From Halpernia humi (GTDB taxonomy: Bacteria > Bacteroidota > Bacteroidia > Flavobacteriales > Weeksellaceae), in NCBI RefSeq assembly GCF_900108025.1, contig NZ_FNUS01000007.1, positions 62,001-126,000 of the forward strand: a stretch of 64,000 nt of DNA, read 5' to 3'. Both the position numbers and the translations under genes were made by a program. Below the pieces are notes generated by a model, which worked only from the letters and a program-made list of their open reading frames with translations, had not been told where the DNA came from and searched no databases. This document shows positions 26,650 to 35,077 of the stretch, piece after piece. Each line of letters opens with the position of its first letter. Position 1 is the first letter of the stretch.

Positions 26650-27459
26650 TTATCCATTTTCTGAAAAACTCTCAAAAGTCGTCATTGCGCCGTCTATAAA
26701 AATGCTGGTTCCTGTGATATAATCTGCGGCATCGCTCGCTAAGAATACGGCCAAGTTGCCAATGTCTTGTGGTTGGCCAATTCTGTTGTAAGGAATAAGC
26801 GACATTAACGAATTTAGTGCTTCTGGCGTGCTCCAAGCATTTTTGTTGATATTTGTTTGAATTGCGCCCGGACAAATTGAATTGACACGGATTTTTCTAT
26901 CGCCAAATTCTTGCGCCAAAGTTTGCATCAACATTCGGATGGCGCCTTTGCTAGAAGCGTAATTGGCGTGACCTGCCCACGGAATAATTTCGTGAACGGA
27001 AGAAATATGAATGATTTTTCCACAAGCGACGGAACGACTTTCATCGATGCCGCGTTTTAAAAATTCTTTTATGGCTTCTCTTGCGCACAAAAATTGACCT
27101 GTTAAATTGACACCAATCACCGCGTTCCATTGGTCTAAAGTCATTTCCGTGAATTTTGCATCTTTTTGAATTCCAGCGTTATTGACTAAAATATCTACGG
27201 TTCCGTAAGCGGAAACGACGTCTGCAAACATTTTAATCACTTCATCTTCTTTGGATACATCGCATTTGCATAACATTCCTTTTCCACCTTCGTCGGTAAT
27301 TTCTTTTAAAACTGTTTCGGCGTCTGAAAGTGCGCCATCAAAAGGATAATTGATGATTACTGTGGCGCCAGATTTTGCCATTGATTTTGCAATTCCGGCA
27401 CCGATACCGCTTGAAGAACCCGTGATAAGCGCCACTTGATTGGCAAGAGATATTTCCAT
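26650..27459 (-). CDS. SDR oxidoreductase, glucose 1-dehydrogenase-like
   Basis: This 269-residue short-chain dehydrogenase has the cofactor motif TGSSSGIGAGIA, NNAGIQ, a Ser in HISS and the catalytic pair in YASSKGA. It ends in the conserved TGTSIFIDGAMT. The closest named group is glucose 1-dehydrogenase; the acidic/basic discriminator region (INYPFD) does not settle NAD against NADP. A TATTTTTG box lies at 27476-27483. The GH63 gene downstream suggests a sugar substrate, by inference only. Confidence 0.85.
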   Translation of the reverse strand: MEISLANQVALITGSSSGIGAGIAKSMAKSGATVIINYPFDGALSDAETVLKEITDEGGKGMLCKCDVSKEDEVIKMFADVVSAYGTVDILVNNAGIQKDAKFTEMTLDQWNAVIGVNLTGQFLCAREAIKEFLKRGIDESRSVACGKIIHISSVHEIIPWAGHANYASSKGAIRMLMQTLAQEFGDRKIRVNSICPGAIQTNINKNAWSTPEALNSLMSLIPYNRIGQPQDIGNLAVFLASDAADYITGTSIFIDGAMTTFESFSENG

Positions 27460-27475
27460 TTTTTTATATTTTTCT

Positions 27476-27483
27476 CAAAAATA
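27476..27483 (-). promoter_or_regulatory. SDR gene promoter -7 box
   Basis: TATTTTTG on the minus strand matches TAnnTTTG, 17 bases before the start codon. Confidence 0.5.
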
Positions 27484-27536
27484 GCAAAGTGAAACTTTAA
27501 TGGAAAATATAAAAACCTAAAGTTTTCTTAAATTTA

Positions 27537-28157
27537 TTAATGCTCAAAATAAGTGTTCAAATATTTTACACCGGCTTCAATTCTAATCGGTAAAGAATTT
27601 TCTTCTGGAACAATTGGGCAGTTGTAATCGTAAGGATTGTAAGCGCAATACGGTTGATAAGATTGGTTAAAATCTAAAATAATTTTATCAGATTTTGGGA
27701 TTCTTAAATCTAAATATTTTCCGCCTCCATAAGTTTCGTGCGTGTTCGTAAGATCATGAAAAGGCAAGAAAAGGTAATCTTCTAAACCTGCTTTTTTCAT
27801 TAAATCTTGGCTCTGATAAATGGTTAAAGTATAATTTTTTCCGCCTAAAATAAAACTCGCTTTTCCAAAGGCTTTATAGATTTTTGTTTTGCCAGAACTT
27901 GTGGGAAATTCAAAATTTGGACTGTTATTTAGTTTTGTAAATTTGGCTTTTACACGATATTTTAAATTGATGGGAAAGAAAGGGTGAACGGTAAAATTTT
28001 TAAAATTTTCCCCACGCAAAGGCGTTTCTTCGGGGTTTTGATATTCTTCATTTAAGTTTTTTTGAAACTTTTGAATATCCGCAATTTCAGATTTATTTGT
28101 CGCACTCGCGCAAGAAATAATTAGAAAAGAAATAAAAATATAGAAAATATTTCTCAT
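27537..28157 (-). CDS. DUF1684 family lipoprotein
   Basis: This 206-residue lipoprotein (signal ending LIISC) is a clear DUF1684 member by FLPFHDLTNTHETYGGGKYLDL and the cysteine-bearing block YQPYCAYNPYDYNCPIVP, then LPIRIEAGVKYL. The family is widespread in Bacteroidota and actinobacteria and has no established function; the conserved Cys/Asn/Tyr block looks like a ligand or metal site. It is the second of two short genes that end convergently with nothing. Confidence 0.88.
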   Translation of the reverse strand: MRNIFYIFISFLIISCASATNKSEIADIQKFQKNLNEEYQNPEETPLRGENFKNFTVHPFFPINLKYRVKAKFTKLNNSPNFEFPTSSGKTKIYKAFGKASFILGGKNYTLTIYQSQDLMKKAGLEDYLFLPFHDLTNTHETYGGGKYLDLRIPKSDKIILDFNQSYQPYCAYNPYDYNCPIVPEENSLPIRIEAGVKYLNTYFEH

Positions 28158-28172
28158 GTTATTTTGTATGAT

Positions 28173-28559
28173 TTAAAGATTAATATTATAGACATCCGTT
28201 CTGTTTCGCTTAATTTTTGAAACATAAAAACCGTCGCTTTCTGGTATAATTTCAGCCAAATCAAAATAGGTGCAATCTTTTGGTAAAGCACTAAAAATCA
28301 GAGTAAACCAATAATTTTCTACCAAGGGAACCTCCATCCATTTTGGACCAAAACAAATATTGTCTTCAAAAAGCAGTTTGCTTTTATGAGCTGATTGCGC
28401 GTCTAACAAAAATGTTGTTTTCCAGATTCTAATAAGGTTTCCAAATGCAAAATTATTTTTGAAACAACAATGTACAATGACCTGTTTCTCCACGGCAATT
28501 TCGTTTTGAATTTCCTTTAAAATTTCCGCTTCAATGAAAGGTTTTACAATTGTGGACAA
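28173..28559 (-). CDS. Conserved hypothetical protein, 128 residues
   Basis: I cannot name the family. The protein is soluble with an N-terminal helix (VKPFIEAEILKEIQNEIAVEKQ), a beta core (VIVHCCFKNNF, IRIWKTTFLLD, SKLLFEDNICFGPKW, YWFTLIFSALPKDC) and a final strand. It probably forms an operon with the DUF1684 lipoprotein 15 bases downstream. The 200-base gap upstream (28560-28759) has no gene; it contains two loosely inverted TTAAGA-rich arms. Confidence 0.6.
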   Translation of the reverse strand: MSTIVKPFIEAEILKEIQNEIAVEKQVIVHCCFKNNFAFGNLIRIWKTTFLLDAQSAHKSKLLFEDNICFGPKWMEVPLVENYWFTLIFSALPKDCTYFDLAEIIPESDGFYVSKIKRNRTDVYNINL

Positions 28560-28759
28560 ATTATCGGTTTTTAAAATTATACTTTTAAAAGAATTTAATG
28601 AAAAAATTAGAAATTAAAACATTAAGATTTATGAAGGAATTAAGAATATTAAGGTCTGGAAAATTTGTGTAAATTTTTTAAATACGTTTAAATAACTAAT
28701 TTCGTTCAACTTAATTATCTTAATATCTTAATCCAGTCTTAATGGTAAAAAGTATCATA

Positions 28760-30265
28760 TTAATAGTTTAATTCCAATATCTCTTTAGAATAATTCCTCA
28801 CTTTTTCAGTTAACTCGGCGTTTTCTGACAATTTCTGACCATAACTTGGAATGATTTCTAGTAATTTTTCATACCATTCATTTTGAAGTTTGTCGCCAAA
28901 ACATCCTTCAATGATATGAAGCATCGCATGAGCCGCAGTTGAAGCGCCCGGTGAAGCGCCTAAAATTGCAGCGATAGTTTTGTTTTTATTTATAACTACT
29001 TCAGTTCCAAATTCTAATTTTCCACCTTTTTCGCCATCTTTTTTAATGACTTGCACGCGTTGTCCTGCTACTTTTAATTCCCAATCTTCTTCTTTTGCAT
29101 CTTTTACAAACTGCCTTAAATGCGCCATTCGCTGAGATTTTGTCATCGCCACTTGCTCTATTAAATATTTAGTTAAAGGCAAATTATGCCACCAAGCGCC
29201 GAAAAGCGAACGAATATTTGAAAAATTAATGCTTTCCGGCAAATCTAAATAACTGCCTTCTTTTAAAAATTTCGTAGAAAAACCCGCAAAAGGCCCAAAT
29301 AATAAGGCTTTTTTACCATCAATTAATCGCAAATCTAAATGTGGAACGCTCATTGGTGGCGCATTTAAACCGGCTTGCGTGTAAACTTTCGCTTCATGTT
29401 GCGCCACTAATTCTTCATTATGAGTCACCAACCATTGCCCGGAAACCGGGAAACCGCCATAACCTTCACTTTCTTTAATATCAGAACTATCCAAAAGTGG
29501 CAGAGAATAACCTCCTGCACCTAAAAACACGAATTTTGCGGAAACTTTCTGGCTTTTGCCTGTCATTCTGTTTTTCACTTTCATTTTCCAAGTGCCATCT
29601 TTTTCTATATCTAAATCTTTTACTTCTTGGTAAAGGAAAACATCAACCAAAGAATCTTCGGCTAAAAAACGTCCCATTTTTCGGGTTAAACTTCCAAAAT
29701 TGACGTCCGTTCCGAGATCCATTTTTGTGGCAGCGAGAACTTCGTTTTCCTTTCTTTTAGACATTATTAAAGGAATCCATTCTTTTAACTGTTCAAAATC
29801 GGTGGAAAATTCCATGCCTTTAAATAAATTCGAAGTCACCATTGTATCATAGCGTTTTTTTAAAAATTCGGCATCCTTTTCACCAAAAACCAAACTCATG
29901 TGCGGACAAGAATTAATGAAATCTTTCGGATTGGCAATGTATTTTTTTGAAACCAAATAAGACCAAAACTGTTTTGAAACCTCGAACTGCTCGGCGATAT
30001 TTTCGGCTTTGGAAATATCTATTGTTCCATCTTCTTTTTCGGGTGTATAATTCAGTTCACAAAAAGCGGAATGTCCTGTTCCGGCGTTATTCCAGGCGGC
30101 TGAACTTTCTTTTGCAAAACGCCCCAAACGTTCAAAAATGGCAATTTTTAAGTTCGGATCAAACTCGTGAAGTAATGTTCCCAAGGTGGTACTCATTATT
30201 CCGCCACCGACTAAAATGACGTCGTATTCGCTTTTTATATCTGTATTGGTTAAAAAATTTGGCAT
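28760..30265 (-). CDS. mqo: Malate:quinone oxidoreductase
   Basis: This peripheral membrane FAD enzyme oxidises malate to oxaloacetate and passes the electrons to the quinone pool, working in the TCA cycle next to or instead of malate dehydrogenase. The 501 residues have the FAD motif VGGGIMSTTLG, the Mqo-specific SSAAWNNAGTGHSAFCELNYTP, and FGPFAGFSTKFLK. The length is normal. The intergenic stretch on its start side carries one of the two direct repeats that border the toxin-antitoxin pair. Confidence 0.95.
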   Translation of the reverse strand: MPNFLTNTDIKSEYDVILVGGGIMSTTLGTLLHEFDPNLKIAIFERLGRFAKESSAAWNNAGTGHSAFCELNYTPEKEDGTIDISKAENIAEQFEVSKQFWSYLVSKKYIANPKDFINSCPHMSLVFGEKDAEFLKKRYDTMVTSNLFKGMEFSTDFEQLKEWIPLIMSKRKENEVLAATKMDLGTDVNFGSLTRKMGRFLAEDSLVDVFLYQEVKDLDIEKDGTWKMKVKNRMTGKSQKVSAKFVFLGAGGYSLPLLDSSDIKESEGYGGFPVSGQWLVTHNEELVAQHEAKVYTQAGLNAPPMSVPHLDLRLIDGKKALLFGPFAGFSTKFLKEGSYLDLPESINFSNIRSLFGAWWHNLPLTKYLIEQVAMTKSQRMAHLRQFVKDAKEEDWELKVAGQRVQVIKKDGEKGGKLEFGTEVVINKNKTIAAILGASPGASTAAHAMLHIIEGCFGDKLQNEWYEKLLEIIPSYGQKLSENAELTEKVRNYSKEILELNY

Positions 30266-30287
30266 AAATCAATTTTATGCTACGAAT

Positions 30288-30319
30288 TTCGGGAAAAGTT
30301 TTGTTTTGGGAAATTTATT
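30288..30319. repeat. Direct repeat bordering the toxin-antitoxin locus, left copy
   Basis: A 32-base stretch starting TTCGGGAAAAGTTTTG is identical to 30918-30949. Similarity goes on with GAATTAAA after a short mismatch. The two copies sit 630 bases apart on either side of the antitoxin and toxin genes. Confidence 0.85.
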
Positions 30320-30349
30320 GGGAATTAAATTTAATATTACCTATATTTG
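30318..30349 (+). promoter_or_regulatory. Antitoxin promoter (-33 TTG, -7 TATATTTG)
   Basis: TTG at 30318-30320 and TATATTTG at 30342-30349 are 21 bases apart, which fits the Bacteroidota promoter. The -33 box overlaps the end of the left direct repeat. Confidence 0.55.
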
Positions 30350-30367
30350 TATTTAAAATACACCACA

Positions 30368-30628
30368 ATGAATACAATTGAAACCAAAAAAAAAGCAACT
30401 TCTTTACGATTGAATTCTAATTTGTACAACTACATAGAAAAATTGGCAAAAAAAGAAAACAGAAGTTTAAATAATTTTATAGAAACTACACTTTTTGATG
30501 CTTTGGAATATAAAGAACCAAATGAAGACACTAAAAAAGGAATTGCAGAATCTAAAAAAGAAAGAGCATCTTTGAAAAGATATTCTGAAGTGGAAGATTT
30601 ATTTCAAGATGTAGAAAATGAATTATAA
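30368..30628 (+). CDS. Antitoxin, ribbon-helix-helix type
   Basis: This 86-residue protein should bind DNA and neutralise the following toxin. Residues about 5-45 fit a ribbon-helix-helix domain (KKATSLRLNSNLYNYIEKLAKKENRSLNNFIETTLFDAL). The charged C-terminal half would wrap the toxin. Its last 11 bases overlap the toxin start, the usual coupling in type II systems. The ATG at 30368 is chosen because the TTG upstream falls inside the promoter box. Confidence 0.85.
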   Translation: MNTIETKKKATSLRLNSNLYNYIEKLAKKENRSLNNFIETTLFDALEYKEPNEDTKKGIAESKKERASLKRYSEVEDLFQDVENEL

Positions 30629-30899
30629 TTTAGTTCCTTCAACTCGATTTAAGAAATCTCTTAAAAAATATTTGAATAAACCTTCAGAAAGAAGTAAAAT
30701 ATTAGAATTGTTGGAATTTCTTAAATCTGGTGGCTTTGATGCTGTTCCTTTTAAAATGAAACCTCATCAATTAATTGGAAATTACAAAGGTTGCTTGGAA
30801 TGTCATATTTTACCCGATTTACTTTTAATTTGGGAACAAGATGATGAATTGAAAGAGATTTATCTTTTGGATATTGGATCGCATTCGGATTTGTTTTAA
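30618..30899 (+). CDS. Toxin, YafQ/RelE family mRNA interferase
   Basis: This 93-residue protein fits the YafQ branch of the RelE superfamily: a basic N-terminal helix (STRFKKSLKKYLNKPS), then LIGNYKGCLECHILPDLLLIWEQDD and a final IYLLDIGSHSDLF. YafQ-type toxins cleave mRNA in the ribosome; the conserved His and the C-terminal His and Phe are at the expected places. The coupling to the antitoxin supports the call. The activity of this pair is inferred. Confidence 0.88.
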   Translation: MNYNLVPSTRFKKSLKKYLNKPSERSKILELLEFLKSGGFDAVPFKMKPHQLIGNYKGCLECHILPDLLLIWEQDDELKEIYLLDIGSHSDLF

Positions 30900-30917
30900 A
30901 ATATAATCCTAGAATTT

Positions 30918-30949
30918 TTCGGGAAAAGTTTTGTTTTGGGAAATTTATT
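30918..30949. repeat. Direct repeat bordering the toxin-antitoxin locus, right copy
   Basis: It is identical over 32 bases to 30288-30319 and begins 19 bases after the toxin stop codon. Confidence 0.85.
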
Positions 30950-30979
30950 TGAATTAAAAAAATGTATTGCTTTTTTTTG

Positions 30980-31010
30980 AACCTTATCAAGGTTTTAAAC
31001 CTTGACAAGG
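30980..31010. repeat. Palindromic repeat CCTTATCAAGG / CCTTGACAAGG
   Basis: AACCTTATCAAGGTT is followed after two bases by AACCTTGACAAGG, forming an inverted repeat with one mismatch. The core TTGTCAA and the symmetry match the palindrome inside trpF (47588-47634), where the outer C-G pairs are T-A. It could also end the toxin transcript. Confidence 0.65.
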
Positions 31011-31029
31011 ATAATTCTCAAAAAAAAAC

Positions 31030-32070
31030 CTAATTCAACTTCAGCGTTAGTTTTTTAAACAATTTTTCAGCGCTTTTTTCTTCGTACAAAATATTGTAAA
31101 TCGTATTGATAATCGGTAAATCCAACCCTTTTTCTTTTCCTGTTTTATAGACAGAATCTGCGGCGTAATAACCTTCCGCAATCATATTCATAGATTGAAT
31201 GGCAGATTTTACGGTGTAACCTTTTCCAATTAAATTTCCCAAACTTCGGTTTCTAGAAAACAAGGAATAAGCAGTTACGAGTAAATCGCCGAGATAGGCG
31301 CTTTCATTCACATCGCGCGGTTCTTCATAAATGGCTTCTAAAAAAACTTCCATTTCTCGAATCGCATTTGAGACAAAAACAGCCGCGAAATTATCGCCAT
31401 AACCCAATCCACTCGCCATTCCGGCGCCAATGGCGTAAATATTTTTGAGAATTGCGCTGTATTCATTTCCTAAAATATCCTTGCTCGTATGAACATTGAT
31501 AAAATCTGAAGCAAATAATTTTTTTAAAATTTCGCCCACTTTATCTTCTGCAGTTGCAATTGTGAGATAAGAAAGTCTTTCCATCGCGACTTCTTCCGCG
31601 TGACAAGGACCGGCAATGACCGCCTGACAACGAAATCCGATTTTGAATTCATCCCGAAGATAATGCGCGACCACATCATTCACTTTCGGCACAATTCCTT
31701 TGATGGCTGAAACGAAAATTTTGCAAGTATAATCGCAAGTCATTTTTTCAATCGCATCCGACAAATAAATGGACGGCGTCGCCAAAACTATCACGTCACA
31801 ATTGGAAACCAACTCGTTTATATCTGTTGTAATTGCCAGATTTTCTTTGTTAAAACTAACTGAAGTAAGATAAACTGGATTATGCCCGCGAAGTTCAATA
31901 GCACCTTTTACAAATTCATTTCGCACGCACCAATGCACTTTTTCAGAGTTTTCTACCAACATTTTCACAATGGCCGTGGCAAAACTACCACTTCCGACTA
32001 CCCCAACTCTAGGTAAGTTTTCATCAAAATTTTTACAAACTTTTTTTTTATCAGCGCTAATTTTTGTCAT
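31030..32070 (-). CDS. gpsA: NAD(P)H-dependent glycerol-3-phosphate dehydrogenase
   Basis: This cytosolic enzyme reduces dihydroxyacetone phosphate to sn-glycerol-3-phosphate for phospholipid synthesis. The 346 residues have the cofactor motif GVVGSGSFATAIVKML, SAIKGI, AGPCHAEEV and the catalytic Lys region LKNIYAIGAGMASGLGYGDN. The usual GPSFA motif reads GPCHA here. It is a single gene with a TATCTTTG promoter box at 32089-32096. Confidence 0.94.
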   Translation of the reverse strand: MTKISADKKKVCKNFDENLPRVGVVGSGSFATAIVKMLVENSEKVHWCVRNEFVKGAIELRGHNPVYLTSVSFNKENLAITTDINELVSNCDVIVLATPSIYLSDAIEKMTCDYTCKIFVSAIKGIVPKVNDVVAHYLRDEFKIGFRCQAVIAGPCHAEEVAMERLSYLTIATAEDKVGEILKKLFASDFINVHTSKDILGNEYSAILKNIYAIGAGMASGLGYGDNFAAVFVSNAIREMEVFLEAIYEEPRDVNESAYLGDLLVTAYSLFSRNRSLGNLIGKGYTVKSAIQSMNMIAEGYYAADSVYKTGKEKGLDLPIINTIYNILYEEKSAEKLFKKLTLKLN

Positions 32071-32088
32071 AATAATTTCTCAGGGTTA

Positions 32089-32096
32089 CAAAGATA
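32089..32096 (-). promoter_or_regulatory. gpsA promoter -7 box
   Basis: TATCTTTG on the minus strand matches TAnnTTTG, 19 bases before the gpsA start codon. Confidence 0.55.
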
Positions 32097-32196
32097 AGTA
32101 ATGTGAAGCATAATTTAAAAACGATTTTTTATGAATTTAATTTTAAGTTCAACTCATAAAGTTTGTTAATTCTACATTATAAATACAATAAATTTT

Positions 32197-32204
32197 TAAT
32201 TTTG
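32197..32204 (+). promoter_or_regulatory. M23 peptidase gene promoter -7 box
   Basis: TAATTTTG matches TAnnTTTG, 30 bases before the start codon. Confidence 0.5.
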
Positions 32205-32234
32205 CCGTCTAAAATTTTAATTTAAAAACTTGAT

Positions 32235-33080
32235 ATGCGACAATTTCTGAAAAGAAAGAAAAACATAAATTTACTTTTAGGCGTTTTTTTATTTTTAATA
32301 TTTGCCCAAAGCATCATTATAGCAAAGTTATTTTCAGAGCGAGATGATAAAAACTATGTGGTGAATTTAGTAAAAATAAATACTAAAAAAGACAGTATCG
32401 ATTATTTTAAAATGAAGACAGATTTAGGCCAAATCGACCAAACTGTTCGGGATTTACATCAATTTTTAGCCTCAAAAAATATTGAAGACTCTAGAATTAA
32501 TTATCTTGCAAAAGATAGTTTAAATAACGCTATTTATCTTTCTAAACAAAGCAATCGCTACAGTCAATATTTGGTAAATCTTCAAAATAAATTGCAGACA
32601 ATTCCTTTGGGAATTCCCACAGATGGCTATATTTCTTCAAATTTTGGTAAAAGAATAAATCCAATTCCAAACAGAACGGTGATATTGGCTTCAGTAAATA
32701 AATCTGTCGCAAAAGATAGTTTAGGTAAAACGCCAACTCAAGCAAATGCCGCACCTGAAGCCGATCAAATTCAGTTTCATAAAGGTTTGGATATTGCCGT
32801 TGCTTACGGAACGCCTGTAAGATGTGCTGCTGCGGGAAAAGTTATTTTTGCTGGGCAAAAAGGGGGTTACGGAAATTGCATTATTGTTTCTCACGGAAAT
32901 GGTTTAGACACACTTTACGGACACCTTTCGGAACTTTTAGTGAAATCAAACGACGTGGTAAAAGTAAATGATGTGATTGCAAAATCTGGAAATACAGGTC
33001 GCTCAACCGGGCCACATTTGCATTATGAAGTGCGTAAAAATAATACGCCGGTGAATCCGAGATTGTTTTTGAATTTGTAA
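32235..33080 (+). CDS. M23 family cell-wall peptidase, membrane-anchored
   Basis: This 281-residue protein is held in the inner membrane by one N-terminal helix (residues 12-30), has a coiled stretch (about 50-110) and then a LytM-type domain. The zinc motifs are complete: HKGLDIA (first His and Asp) and HLHYE (second site), with the second catalytic His in VSHGNG/YGHLSE. It should cut peptidoglycan cross-bridges or activate amidases in cell-wall growth. A 45-residue insertion (LASVNKSVAKD to EADQIQ) lies within the domain. Confidence 0.9.
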   Translation: MRQFLKRKKNINLLLGVFLFLIFAQSIIIAKLFSERDDKNYVVNLVKINTKKDSIDYFKMKTDLGQIDQTVRDLHQFLASKNIEDSRINYLAKDSLNNAIYLSKQSNRYSQYLVNLQNKLQTIPLGIPTDGYISSNFGKRINPIPNRTVILASVNKSVAKDSLGKTPTQANAAPEADQIQFHKGLDIAVAYGTPVRCAAAGKVIFAGQKGGYGNCIIVSHGNGLDTLYGHLSELLVKSNDVVKVNDVIAKSGNTGRSTGPHLHYEVRKNNTPVNPRLFLNL

Positions 33081-33086
33081 AATATA

Positions 33087-33112
33087 AAATCCTGAAAATT
33101 TTCAGGATTTTT
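33087..33112 (+). terminator. Terminator after the M23 peptidase gene
   Basis: AAATCCTGAAAA/TTTTCAGGATTT is a perfect 12-base stem with almost no loop, followed by a run of T. Confidence 0.8.
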
Positions 33113-33124
33113 TTGTTAACGACC

Positions 33125-33175
33125 TTTGTCATTCCGTAGGAATCTAAGCAGCAAAGATTCCTACGGAATGACAAA
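33125..33175. repeat. Long perfect inverted repeat built on ATTCCGTAGGAAT
   Basis: The arms 33125-33145 and 33155-33175 are exact 21-base reverse complements around a nine-base loop (AAGCAGCAA). Each arm contains the 13-mer seen four times at 530-716. It lies between two convergent genes and could end both transcripts, but the first already has its own terminator. Confidence 0.85.
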
Positions 33176-33205
33176 AACTCTCTTAAAAATATTTTTAAAT
33201 TTTAA

Positions 33206-34903
33206 TTAAACAATTTTCACAGAAATTCCTTCTTCTGTTTTTTCAATTTTTATCAAATTATTTTTGGCTAAATTTTTAGAAGATTTATCCCATTTTTTAC
33301 CCGAAAATTTTGATTGTTCTTTTAAATCATTGAGTGACATTTCGCCGTTATTTTGATTTAAAAGTTTTAAAAGCAATTCATCATCTTCTGACAATTCTAC
33401 TTTTGGCAAAACCTTTTCTGGTCGCATTTGTGGGAAAAATAATACTTCTTGGATGCTTTCATTATTGGTTAAAAACATGATCAAACGATCCATTCCGATT
33501 CCCAAACCAGAAGTTGGCGGCATTCCGTATTCTAAAGCGCGAAGAAAATCATTATCGATAAACATCGCTTCATCATCGCCTCTTTCTGAAAGTGCCATTT
33601 GCGCTTCAAAACGCTCTCTCTGATCAATTGGATCATTTAATTCTGAATAAGCGTTTGCAATTTCTTTTCCACACACCATTAATTCAAAACGTTCCGTTAA
33701 ACCTTCTTTTGTTCTGTGCTTCTTTGTTAAAGGCGACATTTCAATTGGATAATCTGTAATAAAAGTTGGCTGAATGAAGTTTCCTTCACATTTTTCGCCA
33801 AAAATTTCATCAATTAATTTTCCTTTTCCCATTGATTCATCAACTTCAATTCCGATGGATTTAGCGAAAGTAAAAAGTTCTTCTTCCGTTTTTCCTGTAA
33901 TGTCAAAACCGGTAAATTTTTGAATGGCTTCCGTCATTGAAACTCTTGGATAAGGCGCTTTCCAATTAATTGTGTGCTCGCCAAAAGTAGATTCTGAAGT
34001 TCCATTAACCTGAATTGCAGAAAATTCTAACAATTTTTCGGTGAAATCCATCATCCAGTTGTAATCTTTATAAGCGACATAAATTTCCATCGCCGTGAAT
34101 TCTGGATTGTGCGTTCTGTCCATTCCTTCATTTCGGAAATTTTTAGAAAATTCATAAACGCCATCAAATCCGCCAACAATTAATCTTTTTAAATAAAGTT
34201 CATTTGCAATTCTTAAATACAAAGGAATATCTAACGCGTTGTGGTGAGAAATAAATGGTTTTGCTGCTGCACCACCCGGAATGGCTTGCAAAATTGGTGT
34301 TTCAACTTCAAAATAGCCTGCTTCATTAAAATAAGTTCGCATTGCATTGAACAATTTTGTTCTTTTAATGAAAACTTCTTTCACTTGCGGATTTACAATT
34401 AAATCGACATATCGCTGTCTGTAACGCAATTCAGGATCGTTGAAAGCATCATAAACTTTACCATCTTCATCGGTTCTTGGTTGTGGAAGCGGGCGCAAAG
34501 TTTTAGTTAATAGAGTGAAATTGGTAACTTTCACGGTCATTTCGCCAACTTGAGTGGTGAATAATTCGCCTTCAATCCCGATGATATCACCGATGTCTAA
34601 AAGATGTTTGTAAACGTCGTTGTATAAAGTTTTATCATCACCTGGGCAGATTTCATCTCTATTAAAATAAACTTGAATTTTCCCTGAAGAATCTTGCAAT
34701 TCAGCAAAAGATGCTTTTCCTTGAATTCTACGAGACATTAATCTTCCTGCAATTTTTACTTTTTTGCCTTCAGAAAACTCTTTTTTTATGGATTCTGTGG
34801 AATCTGAAATTTTATATTCATCTGCTGGATACGCATTAATTCCTAAAGCGTTTAATTTAGTTAATTTTTCTCTGCGAATGACTTCCTGTTCTGATAATTG
34901 CAT
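33206..34903 (-). CDS. lysS: Lysyl-tRNA synthetase, class II
   Basis: This enzyme charges tRNA-Lys with lysine. The 565 residues hold an N-terminal OB fold (VKIAGRLMSRRIQGKASFAELQD), class II motif 1, motif 2 (FRNEGMDRTHNPEFTAMEIY) and motif 3 (GLGIGMDRLIMFL). A C-terminal extension of about 65 residues (from VELSEDDELLLKLL) follows the catalytic core and is absent in E. coli LysS; it looks like a small winged-helix fold. A TAAATTTG box lies at 34926-34933. Confidence 0.96.
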   Translation of the reverse strand: MQLSEQEVIRREKLTKLNALGINAYPADEYKISDSTESIKKEFSEGKKVKIAGRLMSRRIQGKASFAELQDSSGKIQVYFNRDEICPGDDKTLYNDVYKHLLDIGDIIGIEGELFTTQVGEMTVKVTNFTLLTKTLRPLPQPRTDEDGKVYDAFNDPELRYRQRYVDLIVNPQVKEVFIKRTKLFNAMRTYFNEAGYFEVETPILQAIPGGAAAKPFISHHNALDIPLYLRIANELYLKRLIVGGFDGVYEFSKNFRNEGMDRTHNPEFTAMEIYVAYKDYNWMMDFTEKLLEFSAIQVNGTSESTFGEHTINWKAPYPRVSMTEAIQKFTGFDITGKTEEELFTFAKSIGIEVDESMGKGKLIDEIFGEKCEGNFIQPTFITDYPIEMSPLTKKHRTKEGLTERFELMVCGKEIANAYSELNDPIDQRERFEAQMALSERGDDEAMFIDNDFLRALEYGMPPTSGLGIGMDRLIMFLTNNESIQEVLFFPQMRPEKVLPKVELSEDDELLLKLLNQNNGEMSLNDLKEQSKFSGKKWDKSSKNLAKNNLIKIEKTEEGISVKIV

Positions 34904-34925
34904 TATTGTTGCTTTTTTAAGATTG

Positions 34926-34933
34926 CAAATTTA
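34926..34933 (-). promoter_or_regulatory. lysS promoter -7 box
   Basis: TAAATTTG on the minus strand matches TAnnTTTG, 23 bases before the lysS start codon. Confidence 0.55.
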
Positions 34934-35077
34934 ATGATTTTTTAACGAAAATATTCTAAATCTTAAGTTCAATTTAGATCTAAATAATTACTAAATTATA
35001 ATTTTTAGAACAACTTTTTGCTTTATTTTTAATCATTCCAAATTTTTTTTAATCGGTTTTTTCTGGATTAAATTCAT

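Noticed and set aside
26475-26699. Plus-strand open frame over repeat copy B
   Set aside because: Its Arg/Gly-rich translation comes from the repeat itself and overlaps the SDR gene end; the same pseudo-peptide appears at repeat copy A.
28560-28759. Possible long hairpin of TTAAGA-rich arms
   Set aside because: The arms match only loosely by eye and the region is simple AT-rich sequence, so I do not list it as an element.
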